Of a stretch of DNA of 16,960 nucleotides, positions 1-7,049 are shown piece by piece (position 1 is the stretch's first letter; each line of letters starts with the position of its first letter). The translations under genes were made by a program, and so were the position numbers. This DNA is from an uncultured Collinsella sp. (lineage in GTDB: Bacteria > Actinomycetota > Coriobacteriia > Coriobacteriales > Coriobacteriaceae): NCBI GenBank assembly GCA_902478865.1, contig CABSNA010000010.1, positions 1-16,960 on the forward strand, written 5' to 3'. Below the pieces are notes generated by a model. It was not told where the DNA came from. It searched no databases and saw only the letters and a list, made by a program, of their open reading frames with translations.

Positions 1-21
1 ATAAGAGACAGAAATAATGCC

Positions 22-221
22 GCCCCCTGCGGAATGCGTTGGAAAGCAACCTCATTCCGGCCCTAGGAGTATGTACTCCGGACACAGTTCTCAAACATGT
101 TCTGGGGGCTGATTCAAATTTAGTGGCTCGGCTTTGCCGAGCCCTTATATGGAGAGGCCGGAGCTAAAGCTCCGGCCTCGCTAAATATCTTATTAGATAA
201 AGTGAGCGATTTAGGAATCGC
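22..221. ncRNA. Candidate structured RNA of unknown family, strand undetermined
   Basis: No credible reading frame lies here, but many complementary segments do. Going left to right on the plus strand: 22-27 pairs with 104-109 (six G/C pairs). Inside it, 30-36 pairs with 53-59, with a further stem 38-41/47-50, and 66-71 pairs with 74-79. Next, 118-123 pairs with 181-186 and encloses two strong hairpins, 125-132/136-143 and 154-165/168-179 (12 bp), making a three-way junction. Small hairpins 186-190/195-199 and 206-211/216-221 follow. Simple palindromes fold on either strand, so orientation cannot be decided. From memory it does not show the signature sequences of tmRNA, RNase P RNA, SRP RNA or common riboswitches. 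It could be an uncharacterised sRNA, a family such as raiA that I cannot recall well enough to match, or a cluster of repeats. Confidence 0.4.
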
Positions 222-243
222 ACCCCCCTGCGGTGGTAACACA

Positions 244-375
244 GGGCCCGTGCTGGACTTAGTTTTCAGAACATTCCGCAGACCAGGAAACCCCCTTATC
301 CGCAGCTTCGAAGAAGCAGGATAAGGGGGTTTCCATGGTCGAGGACGTTCTGAAAACTAAGTCCAGCACGGGCCC
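244..375. repeat. 132-nt long palindrome downstream of oppF, terminator-like core
   Basis: Positions 244-272 and 347-375 are perfect 29-bp inverted repeats. Nested inside, 281-301 and 319-340 pair over about 21 bp with a single 1-nt bulge, and the apical loop contains 305-309/313-317. Only short spacers (273-280 and 341-346) break the symmetry. The element begins 16 nt past the oppF stop codon, so on the minus-strand transcript it would make an exceptionally stable hairpin ending the opp operon. The inner arm contains a five-G run followed by TTT, like other terminators in this window, but there is no long U tract after it. The size and perfect outer arms also fit a small non-autonomous inverted-repeat element; no clear target-site duplication is visible. 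Confidence 0.7.
281..340 (-). terminator. Probable opp operon terminator (inner hairpin)
   Basis: The inner stem of the palindrome (281-301 with 319-340) is about 21 bp long with a 17-nt loop and a 1-nt bulge. It lies about 50 nt beyond the oppF stop. It should stop or shield the 3' end of the opp mRNA. Lack of a run of more than three Ts after it on either strand makes intrinsic termination less certain than a stabilising or bidirectional role. Confidence 0.5.
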
Positions 376-391
376 GGACAATAACAACCGA

Positions 392-1420
392 CTACAGGTC
401 GATGTGCGATTCCTTGATCGGGAACGGCTCCGCGAAGTGGCAGGCGCAGCAGTGACCCGGTGCGACTTCCTTAAACTCGGGAAGCTTCTCAGAGCAGATA
501 CTCTGCGCGATCGGGCAGCGCGTGTGGAAACGGCAGCCGGTCGGCGGATCCAGCGGCGACGGCGGATCGCCAGCGAGGATGATGCGCTTGCGCGTCTTCT
601 GGATATCAGGATCGGGCACCGGCACAGCAGACAGCAGCGACTGCGTGTACGGATGGTGAGGCTCGCTGTAAAGCGTCTTCCAGTCCGAAACCTCGACCAT
701 CTTGCCCAGATACATAACGGCAACGCGATCGGAAATGTGCTGCACGACGGACAGGTCATGAGCGATAAACAGATACGCGGTACCGAACTTGTCCTGGAGT
801 TCCTTGAGCAGGTTCAGAACCTGGGCCTGAATGGACACATCCAAAGCGGAAACCGGCTCGTCGCAGATGATCAGCTTGGGCTTCAAAGCGAACGCGCGGG
901 CGATGCCGACACGCTGACGCTGACCGCCCGAGAACTCGTGCGGATAGCGGTTGATGTGCTCGGGGTTCAGTCCGACAACGTCGAGAAGCTCGCGGACGCG
1001 CTCAATGCGCTCCTCCTTGGTGCCCACGCCGTGAATGGTCATGGGCTCGGAGACGATCTCACCGATGGTCATACGAGGGTTGAGCGAAGCATAAGGATCT
1101 TGGAAGATAAACTGCATCTCGCGACGCATGTCCTTGATCTCATGCTTGCTCATCTCGGCAACGTCTTTGCCCTGGAAGAACACCTTACCGGCGGTCGGCT
1201 TGGTCAGGCGCATGATAGTACGGCCCGTGGTGGACTTACCGCAACCAGACTCGCCAACCAGACCGAAGGTCTCGCCAGGATAAATCTCAAAAGAGATGTC
1301 ATTTACAGCAGAGACGACACGCTTGGAGAAGCGCTTGGCGAACATGCCGGACTCAGCGGGAAACTCCTTAGAGAGGTGCTCGACCTTCAGCAGCGGAGTA
1401 CGCTCGTTGGTATCTGCCAT
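392..1420 (-). CDS. oppF: Oligopeptide ABC transporter ATP-binding protein OppF
   Basis: Cytoplasmic ATPase of an oligopeptide/dipeptide importer, the likely partner of OppD. The 342-aa product has Walker A GESGCGKST at 56-64, Q-loop in FIFQDPYASLNP, signature SGGQRQR at 164-170, Walker B LIICDE at about 183-188 and the switch His at 221. The C-terminal oligo_HPY region carries Cys296, Cys302, Cys309 and a Cys cluster at 324-327, the pattern that binds a 4Fe-4S cluster in several OppD/DppD-type ATPases. The ATG at 1420 is chosen because it follows GGGAGG and overlaps the oppD stop by one base (TAATG), implying translational coupling. An in-frame upstream ATG at 1564 lies inside oppD and is rejected. 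It is the last gene of the operon. Confidence 0.93.
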   Translation of the reverse strand: MADTNERTPLLKVEHLSKEFPAESGMFAKRFSKRVVSAVNDISFEIYPGETFGLVGESGCGKSTTGRTIMRLTKPTAGKVFFQGKDVAEMSKHEIKDMRREMQFIFQDPYASLNPRMTIGEIVSEPMTIHGVGTKEERIERVRELLDVVGLNPEHINRYPHEFSGGQRQRVGIARAFALKPKLIICDEPVSALDVSIQAQVLNLLKELQDKFGTAYLFIAHDLSVVQHISDRVAVMYLGKMVEVSDWKTLYSEPHHPYTQSLLSAVPVPDPDIQKTRKRIILAGDPPSPLDPPTGCRFHTRCPIAQSICSEKLPEFKEVAPGHCCACHFAEPFPIKESHIDL

Positions 1421-2511
1421 TACGCCTCGCCTCCCTTCTTGGAATCCTTGCGCGTACGGGACGTCACAGGAGCGTTCTTGAGGAACTCGGGGTCGCCAGC
1501 GTAGTGGCACGCAGAATAGTGACCAGACTCGGTAACAAAACGCTCGGGGCGCTGCTTGCGGCACTTATCCGTCGCATAGGGGCAGCGAGGAGAGAACACG
1601 CAGCCCTCGGGCAGGTTCATGAGCGAAGGCGGGTTGCCATGAATCGGCGTAAGCGGCTTCTTCTCATCGATGGCCTGCTCCGGGATGGAGCGGATAAGGC
1701 CCCAGGTGTAGGGGTGGCGGCTCTCGTAGAAGATTTCCTCAGCAGTACCGAACTCGACGGGACGGCCGGCGTACATAACCATGATCTTGTCGGCCATATC
1801 AGCGACAACGCCCAGGTCATGGGTGATCATGATGATGGCGTTGCCGTTCTTCTCCTGCATTTCCTGCATAAGCTCAATAATCTGAGCCTGAATGGTAACG
1901 TCCAGGGCAGTCGTGGGCTCGTCGGCAATCAAAATATCGGGATCGCAGGCAAGAGCCATGGCAATCATGACGCGCTGACGCATACCGCCAGAGAACTGGT
2001 GCGGATACTCATTGACGCGCTTCTCGGGCTCGGGAATACCAACGAGGTCCAAAAGCTCGGTGGCACGCTTGAGCGCCTCCTGCTTGGAGTAGCCGCGGTG
2101 CAGACGAAGACCCTCGCCCACCTGCTTGCCGATCTTATAGACCGGGTTCAAGGAGGTCATAGGATCCTGGAAGATCATCGCGATGTCGTTACCGCGAATG
2201 TGCTGCATCTCTTCCTCGGTCATCTCGAGGATAGAACGACCGCGATAGCGAACGTCGCCGCCCTCGATCTTTCCCGGAGGCATCGAGATAAGACCCATGA
2301 TGGTCATGGCGGTCACGGACTTACCGGAGCCGGACTCACCGACGACGCCCAGGGTCTCGCCGCGATCGAGCGTGTAGGAGACACCGTCGACAGCGCGAAC
2401 AACGCCATCCTCGGTGTGGAAATACATCTTAAGGTCATCGACCTCGAGCAGATGCTGGCCCTCGGGAACCGGCTGGTCCTTCAGGTCCACATAGTTCTTG
2501 TTCTTCTTCAT
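1420..2511 (-). CDS. oppD: Oligopeptide ABC transporter ATP-binding protein OppD
   Basis: First of the two ATPases powering peptide import through OppBC. The 363-aa product shows Walker A GESGSGKS at 58-65, Q-loop Gln115 in FQDPMTSLNP, signature SGGMRQR at 174-180, Walker B ILIADE at 193-198 and switch His231. The C-terminal oligo_HPY domain has Cys304, Cys310, Cys317 and Cys335 in the spacing known to hold a 4Fe-4S cluster in this family. The N-terminus (MKKNKNYVDLKDQPVPEG) extends about 20 residues before the ABC domain, a common feature. ATG at 2511 follows the oppC stop by 2 nt; an AAGGA about 11 nt upstream lies within the oppC coding end. Its stop overlaps the oppF start. Confidence 0.94.
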   Translation of the reverse strand: MKKNKNYVDLKDQPVPEGQHLLEVDDLKMYFHTEDGVVRAVDGVSYTLDRGETLGVVGESGSGKSVTAMTIMGLISMPPGKIEGGDVRYRGRSILEMTEEEMQHIRGNDIAMIFQDPMTSLNPVYKIGKQVGEGLRLHRGYSKQEALKRATELLDLVGIPEPEKRVNEYPHQFSGGMRQRVMIAMALACDPDILIADEPTTALDVTIQAQIIELMQEMQEKNGNAIIMITHDLGVVADMADKIMVMYAGRPVEFGTAEEIFYESRHPYTWGLIRSIPEQAIDEKKPLTPIHGNPPSLMNLPEGCVFSPRCPYATDKCRKQRPERFVTESGHYSACHYAGDPEFLKNAPVTSRTRKDSKKGGEA

Positions 2512-2513
2512 CC

Positions 2514-3449
2514 TTATGCGTCCTTCATCTTGACGTCGAGGGCGTCGCGCAGACCGTCACCCAGCAGGGTGAAGGCGAGCACCGTCGAGAGAATTGCCAG
2601 ACCGGGCATGATCATCATCCAGGGAGCAGTCAGAAGATACTGCTGACCGTCTTGAATCATGGAGCCCCACGAAGGCGTAGGCGGAATAACGCCCATGCCG
2701 AGGAAGGACAGAGCTGACTCGGTCAGGATGGCGCCACCAATGTTCATGGTCGCGTAGACCACGATGGAGGCGACGGAGTTCGGGAAGATGTGACGCACGA
2801 CGATACGAGCATCAGATGCACCCATCGCGCGCGCAGCGTCAACATAATCGTTTTCCTTGACCGTCAAGATTGCAGAGCGGAAGACGCGCGCAATCGAAGG
2901 CCAGCCGAGAATGCCGATGGCGAAAAAGACGTTCTGAAGACCACGGCCGATAACGGCGATCATGGCGACAACGAAAAGCACGTACGGGAACGCCAGGAAA
3001 ATATCCGCACAGCGCATGATGATCGTATCCCAGATGCCGCCGTAGAAACCGGCCAGAGCACCCATGACCAGACCAATCACCGTGGAGATCGCAGTGGCCA
3101 TAATACCGACGGAAAGCGAAACACGTGCACCGTAGATAACGCGAACGAGAATGTCACGACCAAGGGCGTCGGTGCCAAACGGGTGCTCTGCACACGGAGC
3201 CATCAGCGACGTCTGGGCCATGGTGGTCGAGTCGGAAGCCGTCGGCGAACCGAGCCAGGGCTTAGCCCACAGATCTGCGGTCAGGGCAACCACAACGACG
3301 ATGATGATCCAGCAGACACCGATAACGGCGAGCTTGTTCTTACGAAGACGCTTAAAAGCGTCGCCCCACAGCGTGCGGGACTTGGCGGGAGCAGATGCGG
3401 CCTTGGTGGCGGTAGCCTGCTCCTGAGACTGAGAATCAGTTTCCTGCAT
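2514..3449 (-). CDS. oppC: Oligopeptide ABC transporter permease OppC
   Basis: Inner-membrane permease forming the translocation pore with OppB. The 311-aa protein has a charged, Ala/Gln-rich cytoplasmic N-tail (about 1-38), a first membrane segment around 41-59, an external loop, then the family hallmark HPFGTDALGRDI at 89-100 and a block of further membrane segments. The EAA loop that docks on the ATPase starts at about 201 (DYVDAARAMGASDARIVVRH). Length and layout match the OppC/DppC family. ATG at 3449 is preceded by GGGAGGT at a good distance, in the 14-nt gap after the oppB stop. The stop lies 2 nt before oppD. Confidence 0.94.
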   Translation of the reverse strand: MQETDSQSQEQATATKAASAPAKSRTLWGDAFKRLRKNKLAVIGVCWIIIVVVVALTADLWAKPWLGSPTASDSTTMAQTSLMAPCAEHPFGTDALGRDILVRVIYGARVSLSVGIMATAISTVIGLVMGALAGFYGGIWDTIIMRCADIFLAFPYVLFVVAMIAVIGRGLQNVFFAIGILGWPSIARVFRSAILTVKENDYVDAARAMGASDARIVVRHIFPNSVASIVVYATMNIGGAILTESALSFLGMGVIPPTPSWGSMIQDGQQYLLTAPWMMIMPGLAILSTVLAFTLLGDGLRDALDVKMKDA

Positions 3450-3463
3450 GAGACGTACCTCCC

Positions 3464-4501
3464 TTAGGCCTTATCCGACGGACCGCCAAGGCGGATGCGC
3501 GGGTCGAGGAATGCATAGCTAATGTCGACGAGCAGGTTGATCACCATGACGACGACGACGATGAGCGTAACGCCGCCCATAACGATGGGCCAGTCACGCA
3601 TGCTAATGGCGCGATAGACCTCATAGCCGATACCGGGCCAGTTGAAGACCGTCTCGGTCAGGATGGCGCCCGAAAGCATGCCGCCAAAGTCGACACCAAT
3701 ATAGGTAACGACGGGGATGAGTGCATTCTTAAGCGCATGCTTGATGATGATCGCGCGATTGGAGAGACCCTTGGCTTTTGCCGTACGGATGTAATCCTGG
3801 TTCATGACGTCAAGCAGCTGCGAGCGCATAATGCGGGCAGCATAAGCGGTCGAAACCGAAGCCAGCGTAATGGTCGGAAGCACATAGTGCATCCAATCCT
3901 GATACTGAGAGCTGGCACCGCCGGCACCCGAGATCGGCATGGAGAATGCACCGCCCGTGGCGTCCTTGAGAATGACGCCAAAGAACAGTTGCAGCAACAT
4001 ACCGAGCCAGAAGGCCGGGACGGCAACGAGGATCGACGTGGTGAGCGTTACCAAAATATCCCAGAAGGAATAACGCTTTACCGCCGAAATGATACCCGCA
4101 CCGATACCCATGATTGCCTCGAGCACGATGGCGCACGCGGCAAGTTTGACCGTATACGGATACTTCTGGGCAAAGATTTCCGTAACCGGCAGCTTGCGCT
4201 GATACGAATTGCCCAGATCGCCATGAAGCAGGCCGTTCATGTAATACAAGTAACGGTCCACGAGCGACGTTTGAACGGGGTCGCCGTTCTCGTCAAGGAT
4301 CGCGTTGCCGTCCTCGTCCGACTGGACCAGGTGATAGCGGACGCGAAGCTGAAGCTCCACCTCGGGGGACAGAGCCTTGTCTCCACCGATCAGCTTGATC
4401 GGATCTCCCGGCACGATATTCTGGAGGGCGAACAAAATCAGCGTAACGCCCAAAAACACCGGGATGAACTGAAGCACACGTTTAACGATGTACTTACCCA
4501 T
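3464..4501 (-). CDS. oppB: Oligopeptide ABC transporter permease OppB
   Basis: Inner-membrane permease pairing with OppC. The 345-aa protein starts MGKYIVKRVLQFIPVFLGVT, the typical OppB/DppB first membrane helix, followed by an external loop and about five more hydrophobic segments. The EAA coupling loop lies at about 236-263 (DYIRTAKAKGLSNRAIIIKH then ALKNALIP). The conserved loop GAILTETVFNWPGIG is at about 278-292, and the C-terminus has FLDPRIRLG. Residues 61-76 in the first external loop form an acidic insert (SDEDGNAILDENGDPV) resembling a Ca-binding loop. ATG at 4501 follows GGGGAG. It is separated from oppA by a 156-nt gap with a hairpin, so OppA may be made in excess of the membrane parts. 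Confidence 0.94.
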   Translation of the reverse strand: MGKYIVKRVLQFIPVFLGVTLILFALQNIVPGDPIKLIGGDKALSPEVELQLRVRYHLVQSDEDGNAILDENGDPVQTSLVDRYLYYMNGLLHGDLGNSYQRKLPVTEIFAQKYPYTVKLAACAIVLEAIMGIGAGIISAVKRYSFWDILVTLTTSILVAVPAFWLGMLLQLFFGVILKDATGGAFSMPISGAGGASSQYQDWMHYVLPTITLASVSTAYAARIMRSQLLDVMNQDYIRTAKAKGLSNRAIIIKHALKNALIPVVTYIGVDFGGMLSGAILTETVFNWPGIGYEVYRAISMRDWPIVMGGVTLIVVVVMVINLLVDISYAFLDPRIRLGGPSDKA

Positions 4502-4532
4502 ACCACTCCCCTATCTAGGGATTAACCTAAAT

Positions 4533-4560
4533 GGGATGCCGATCGCCAGACCGGCATCCC
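4533..4560 (-). terminator. Hairpin between oppA and oppB, probable partial terminator
   Basis: Positions 4533-4541 and 4552-4560 are perfect 9-bp inverted repeats with a 10-nt loop. On the minus transcript the stem is followed only by a weak T-rich stretch (ATTTAGG), so it could act as a leaky terminator or as an mRNA 3' end stabiliser after oppA. Such intercistronic hairpins commonly raise the amount of binding protein relative to permeases. Confidence 0.6.
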
Positions 4561-4657
4561 AAAATTACCATCAGCCAGTTTACCCCAGGTTAGGGAGAAC
4601 TGTATGTTTCCCATGAGGTCTACGTAAATACTTGACCCTCACGGAAGCTGCAAACTC

Positions 4658-6334
4658 TTAGGCGAGCTCAGCGGTACCCAGATCGGCGTGCTTCTGCGGA
4701 TCGACGTAGAGGTGCTTGATGCGATCGGAGCCGGCGATGGTGTGCGTGTAGAACATCACCGGGATGACCGGGCAGTCGGCAGCGACCATTGCATCGGCCT
4801 CCTGCATCTTAGCGACGCGCTCTTCGTCGTCAACCGTGGTACGGGCCTCGTCGACCTTGGCGTCGAACTCGGGGTTGTTGTAACCAGAGCGGTTGTCGCC
4901 ACCGAGGGAGTCGGAGTGGAACAGCGGATACAGGAAGTTGTCCATGATCGGGTAGTCGGCAATCCAACCCAGACGACCGAACTGATAGTTAAAGTTCTGA
5001 TACTGCTCGAGCAGGGCAGACCACTCGGGGGTATCGGAGACAGCGGTAACGCCGACCTTGGCGAGGTCGCCGATGATGGACTCCATGATCTCCTTGTGGC
5101 CACCGTCCTGGTTGTAGGACAGAGTCACGTTAATGCCACGATCGCCGTTAGCGCCAGCGGGAGCAACCTTGTCGAGGTACTCGTTAGCCTTGTCGACGTC
5201 GTAGGCGCAGAACTCCCATGCGCCCTCCTTGTAGCCATCGATGCCCGGAGGAACAATGCCGTCGGCAGGGGTACGGGTACCCTTGAAGATGGTCTTGCAG
5301 ATGGCCTCACGGTTGATGGCCAGGGAGATACCCCTGCGCAGGTCGGCGTTGTTGAACGGCTCGGCCGTGTTGTTGCAGGTCAGGTAATAGGTGGAAGGCT
5401 CGGCGCCGAGCAGCATGCGCTCGCCGTCACCCATGGTGTAGCCGTCCTTGGACACGCCGCGATCCTTCTTGGCAGCGTCGATCTGAGCAACGGGAACGTC
5501 GCAGACATCGAGGTTACCGGCCTGGAACTCCTTGTAAGCGGTCTCCATGTCCTTGATGACCTGGAAGTGGATGCCATCGATCTTGGCCTTGTCGCCATAG
5601 TAATCGTCGAACTTCTTGAGGTTGATCTCCTGACCATCCTCCCACTTGCCGTCCATCATGAACGGGCCGTTACCGACCGGCGCAAGGTAGAAGCTCTTGA
5701 CATCGGACTCGGCGCACTCGGGAACCGGGGCCAGAGCCGGGTGAGAGGCGACGAAGGGGAAGTCGGCGTAAGCGGAAGACAGCTTGACGACGAGGGTCTC
5801 ATCGTCGGGGCAAGTAACACCGCTGAGCTCGGTAGCGTTACCGGCAAGCAGGTCGTCATAGCCCTCGACCATGGAAAGGTGATAGGAGACCTCGGAAGGG
5901 CCGTACTCGGTAGCGATGGCCGACTTGGTGTTGACCAGACGCTCCCAACCGAGCTTGAAGGACTTGGAGGTAACGTCGTCACCGTTGTGGAACTTGGCCT
6001 TCTTGATCTTGAAGGTAAACTCGGTGGCGTCGTCGTTGGCCTCAAAAGACTCGCAAGCCAGCGGAACGATCTCGCCCTTCTCGGCGTCATAAGAGGTCAG
6101 AGCGTCAAAGAGCTGGTACTCGACCTGAGTGCCCTGGTCCTCCTGGACATTGTAGGGGTCGATGCAGACCGGGTTGTTGATGTAGAAGTTCAGCGTCGAA
6201 CCGGACTCAGAACCGGAAGCGTCGCCGCCCTTCTTGCCGCATGCGGCAAGAAAAGCCATGGAGCTCGCAGCGAGGGTGCCGCCAACAAAGGCGCGACGAC
6301 CCATAACGGGCTGGTGGAACATAGAATCAGCCAT
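4658..6334 (-). CDS. oppA: Oligopeptide-binding lipoprotein OppA (SBP family 5)
   Basis: Extracytoplasmic substrate-binding protein that delivers peptides to OppBC. The 558-aa product starts with GRRAFVGG (Arg13-Arg14) followed by a hydrophobic stretch and a lipobox FLAAC with Cys32, so it should be lipidated after export; the twin Arg suggests possible Tat export. A Gly/Ser linker follows, then a family-5 binding fold with YQLFDALTSYD, FTFKIKKAKFHNGDDVT, the LRRGISLAINREAI region and the Trp/Tyr-rich GRLGWIADYPIMDNFLYPLF near the C-terminus. Length is usual for the family. ATG at 6334 is set by AAGGAGG with a 5-nt spacer. It is the first gene of the opp operon; peptides are the probable ligand, but specificity cannot be read from sequence. 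Confidence 0.92.
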   Translation of the reverse strand: MADSMFHQPVMGRRAFVGGTLAASSMAFLAACGKKGGDASGSESGSTLNFYINNPVCIDPYNVQEDQGTQVEYQLFDALTSYDAEKGEIVPLACESFEANDDATEFTFKIKKAKFHNGDDVTSKSFKLGWERLVNTKSAIATEYGPSEVSYHLSMVEGYDDLLAGNATELSGVTCPDDETLVVKLSSAYADFPFVASHPALAPVPECAESDVKSFYLAPVGNGPFMMDGKWEDGQEINLKKFDDYYGDKAKIDGIHFQVIKDMETAYKEFQAGNLDVCDVPVAQIDAAKKDRGVSKDGYTMGDGERMLLGAEPSTYYLTCNNTAEPFNNADLRRGISLAINREAICKTIFKGTRTPADGIVPPGIDGYKEGAWEFCAYDVDKANEYLDKVAPAGANGDRGINVTLSYNQDGGHKEIMESIIGDLAKVGVTAVSDTPEWSALLEQYQNFNYQFGRLGWIADYPIMDNFLYPLFHSDSLGGDNRSGYNNPEFDAKVDEARTTVDDEERVAKMQEADAMVAADCPVIPVMFYTHTIAGSDRIKHLYVDPQKHADLGTAELA

Positions 6335-6433
6335 GCCATCCTCCTTATGAGATAGGACAAAGAAATGTTCAGTCGGACATATGTCGAGACAATCCGATCC
6401 GAACCATCAAAACGCCGCCCGCTGCTATGGCTG

Positions 6434-6462
6434 GTTATGCACAACGGACCAACGTTTCGCAA
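6434..6462 (-). promoter_or_regulatory. oppA: Possible oppA promoter
   Basis: On the minus strand TTGCGA (6457-6462) and CATAAC (6434-6439) are separated by 17 bp, each matching four of six consensus bases. This lies about 100 nt before the oppA start, in the 237-nt gene-free gap after the secG terminator. A 10-bp palindrome GACATATGTC at 6376-6385 sits between it and the start and could be an operator. Weak evidence. Confidence 0.22.
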
Positions 6463-6571
6463 TACAGTAGCGCATTTTTTGCACGATTTGGGGCTAATTC
6501 CGGTTAACGGTCGAGAATTTCTTTAGTTGGGCGAAGTATGTGGGGATATTTTGACTCTGTTACAAATATGT

Positions 6572-6602
6572 AAACAAAAAGGGTCCCGCACCTGCGAGAC
6601 CC
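6572..6602 (-). terminator. secG intrinsic terminator
   Basis: On the minus strand, a 9-bp stem with one G-U pair (6594-6602 with 6581-6589) and a 4-nt loop is followed directly by TTTTTGTTT. It starts 26 nt after the secG stop and separates the glycolytic/secG block from the opp operon. Confidence 0.9.
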
Positions 6603-6627
6603 ATTGCAAACGTATATACGCCGATGC

Positions 6628-6882
6628 TTAGTAGCCGACGATGCCCTGCGGGAAGAAGAACATGCACAGGACGACGCACACAGCAAAAACAACGGCCATA
6701 ATTACCGTCAGGCGATCGAGGTTCTGCTCCATGACGCCCGTGGCAGAGCTGGAGTTATACAGCGAGCTAGCGATCATATCCGAAACGCCGGTGCCCTTAC
6801 CGGAATGCATCAGGACGAGAATCGTCAGCGCCACGGCAGAGACAGCCCAAACGACAAACAGAAGAATCTGGAACGGACCCAT
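6628..6882 (-). CDS. secG: Preprotein translocase subunit SecG
   Basis: Small inner-membrane subunit of the SecYEG channel that aids SecA-driven export. The 84-aa protein has two hydrophobic helices, about 5-25 and 58-77, separated by a polar loop. The segment LVLMHSGKGTGVSDMI after the first helix is the characteristic SecG motif. The length is normal for the short Gram-positive form. ATG at 6882 is preceded by AAGGAG with a 7-nt spacer. Its position after glycolytic genes is a widespread arrangement in Firmicutes and Actinobacteria, although here gpmI ends in its own terminator, so secG is probably also transcribed from a separate promoter. Confidence 0.93.
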   Translation of the reverse strand: MGPFQILLFVVWAVSAVALTILVLMHSGKGTGVSDMIASSLYNSSSATGVMEQNLDRLTVIMAVVFAVCVVLCMFFFPQGIVGY

Positions 6883-6918
6883 AGATAAGCTCCTTAATAG
6901 AACAGTTCAAACTCCAGT

Positions 6919-6927
6919 ACTGTACCA
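6919..6927 (-). promoter_or_regulatory. secG: Possible extended -10 promoter for secG
   Basis: TGGTACAGT on the minus strand is an extended -10 (TG, one base, TACAGT) about 37 nt before the secG start, downstream of the gpmI terminator. No good -35 box is visible. A local palindrome CAGTACTG overlaps it. Confidence 0.35.
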
Positions 6928-6980
6928 CAATCCCCCGCTCTCCCCTACCTGCCACTCAAGGACGGGGTGGAAATGGCAGA

Positions 6981-7021
6981 AATACCAAAAAGGGGGTTGT
7001 CCGGTTGTGGACAACCCCCTT
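6981..7021 (-). terminator. gpmI intrinsic terminator
   Basis: A perfect 13-bp stem (6990-7002 with 7009-7021) with a 6-nt loop is followed on the minus strand by TTTTTGGTATTT. It begins 28 nt past the gpmI stop and should end the pgk-tpiA-gpmI transcript before secG. Confidence 0.9.
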
Positions 7022-7049
7022 CTTACTAGAAAACGGTATTTGTTTTCTA

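Noticed and set aside
22..109. tRNA-like closing stem of six G/C pairs
   Set aside because: The inner arms are 7-bp and longer hairpins without a T-loop or an anticodon arm, so no tRNA cloverleaf can be drawn.
226..246. T-box-like string GCGGTGGTAAC
   Set aside because: It departs from the T-box antiterminator consensus after TGGT, and no plus-strand gene follows; the next gene converges from the other strand.
244..375. Invertible promoter flanked by inverted repeats
   Set aside because: The 74-nt spacer is itself nearly symmetric, holds no promoter, and no recombinase gene lies in the window.
335..1504. Long plus-strand open frame opposite oppF, with an ATG inside the palindrome
   Set aside because: It mirrors the oppF/oppD codon pattern, has no ribosome binding site or family similarity, and its length follows from third-position G/C bias.
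4688..6355. 555-codon plus-strand frame opposite oppA
   Set aside because: It is rich in Val/Leu/Gly as expected for an antisense shadow; oppA has signal peptide and family motifs.
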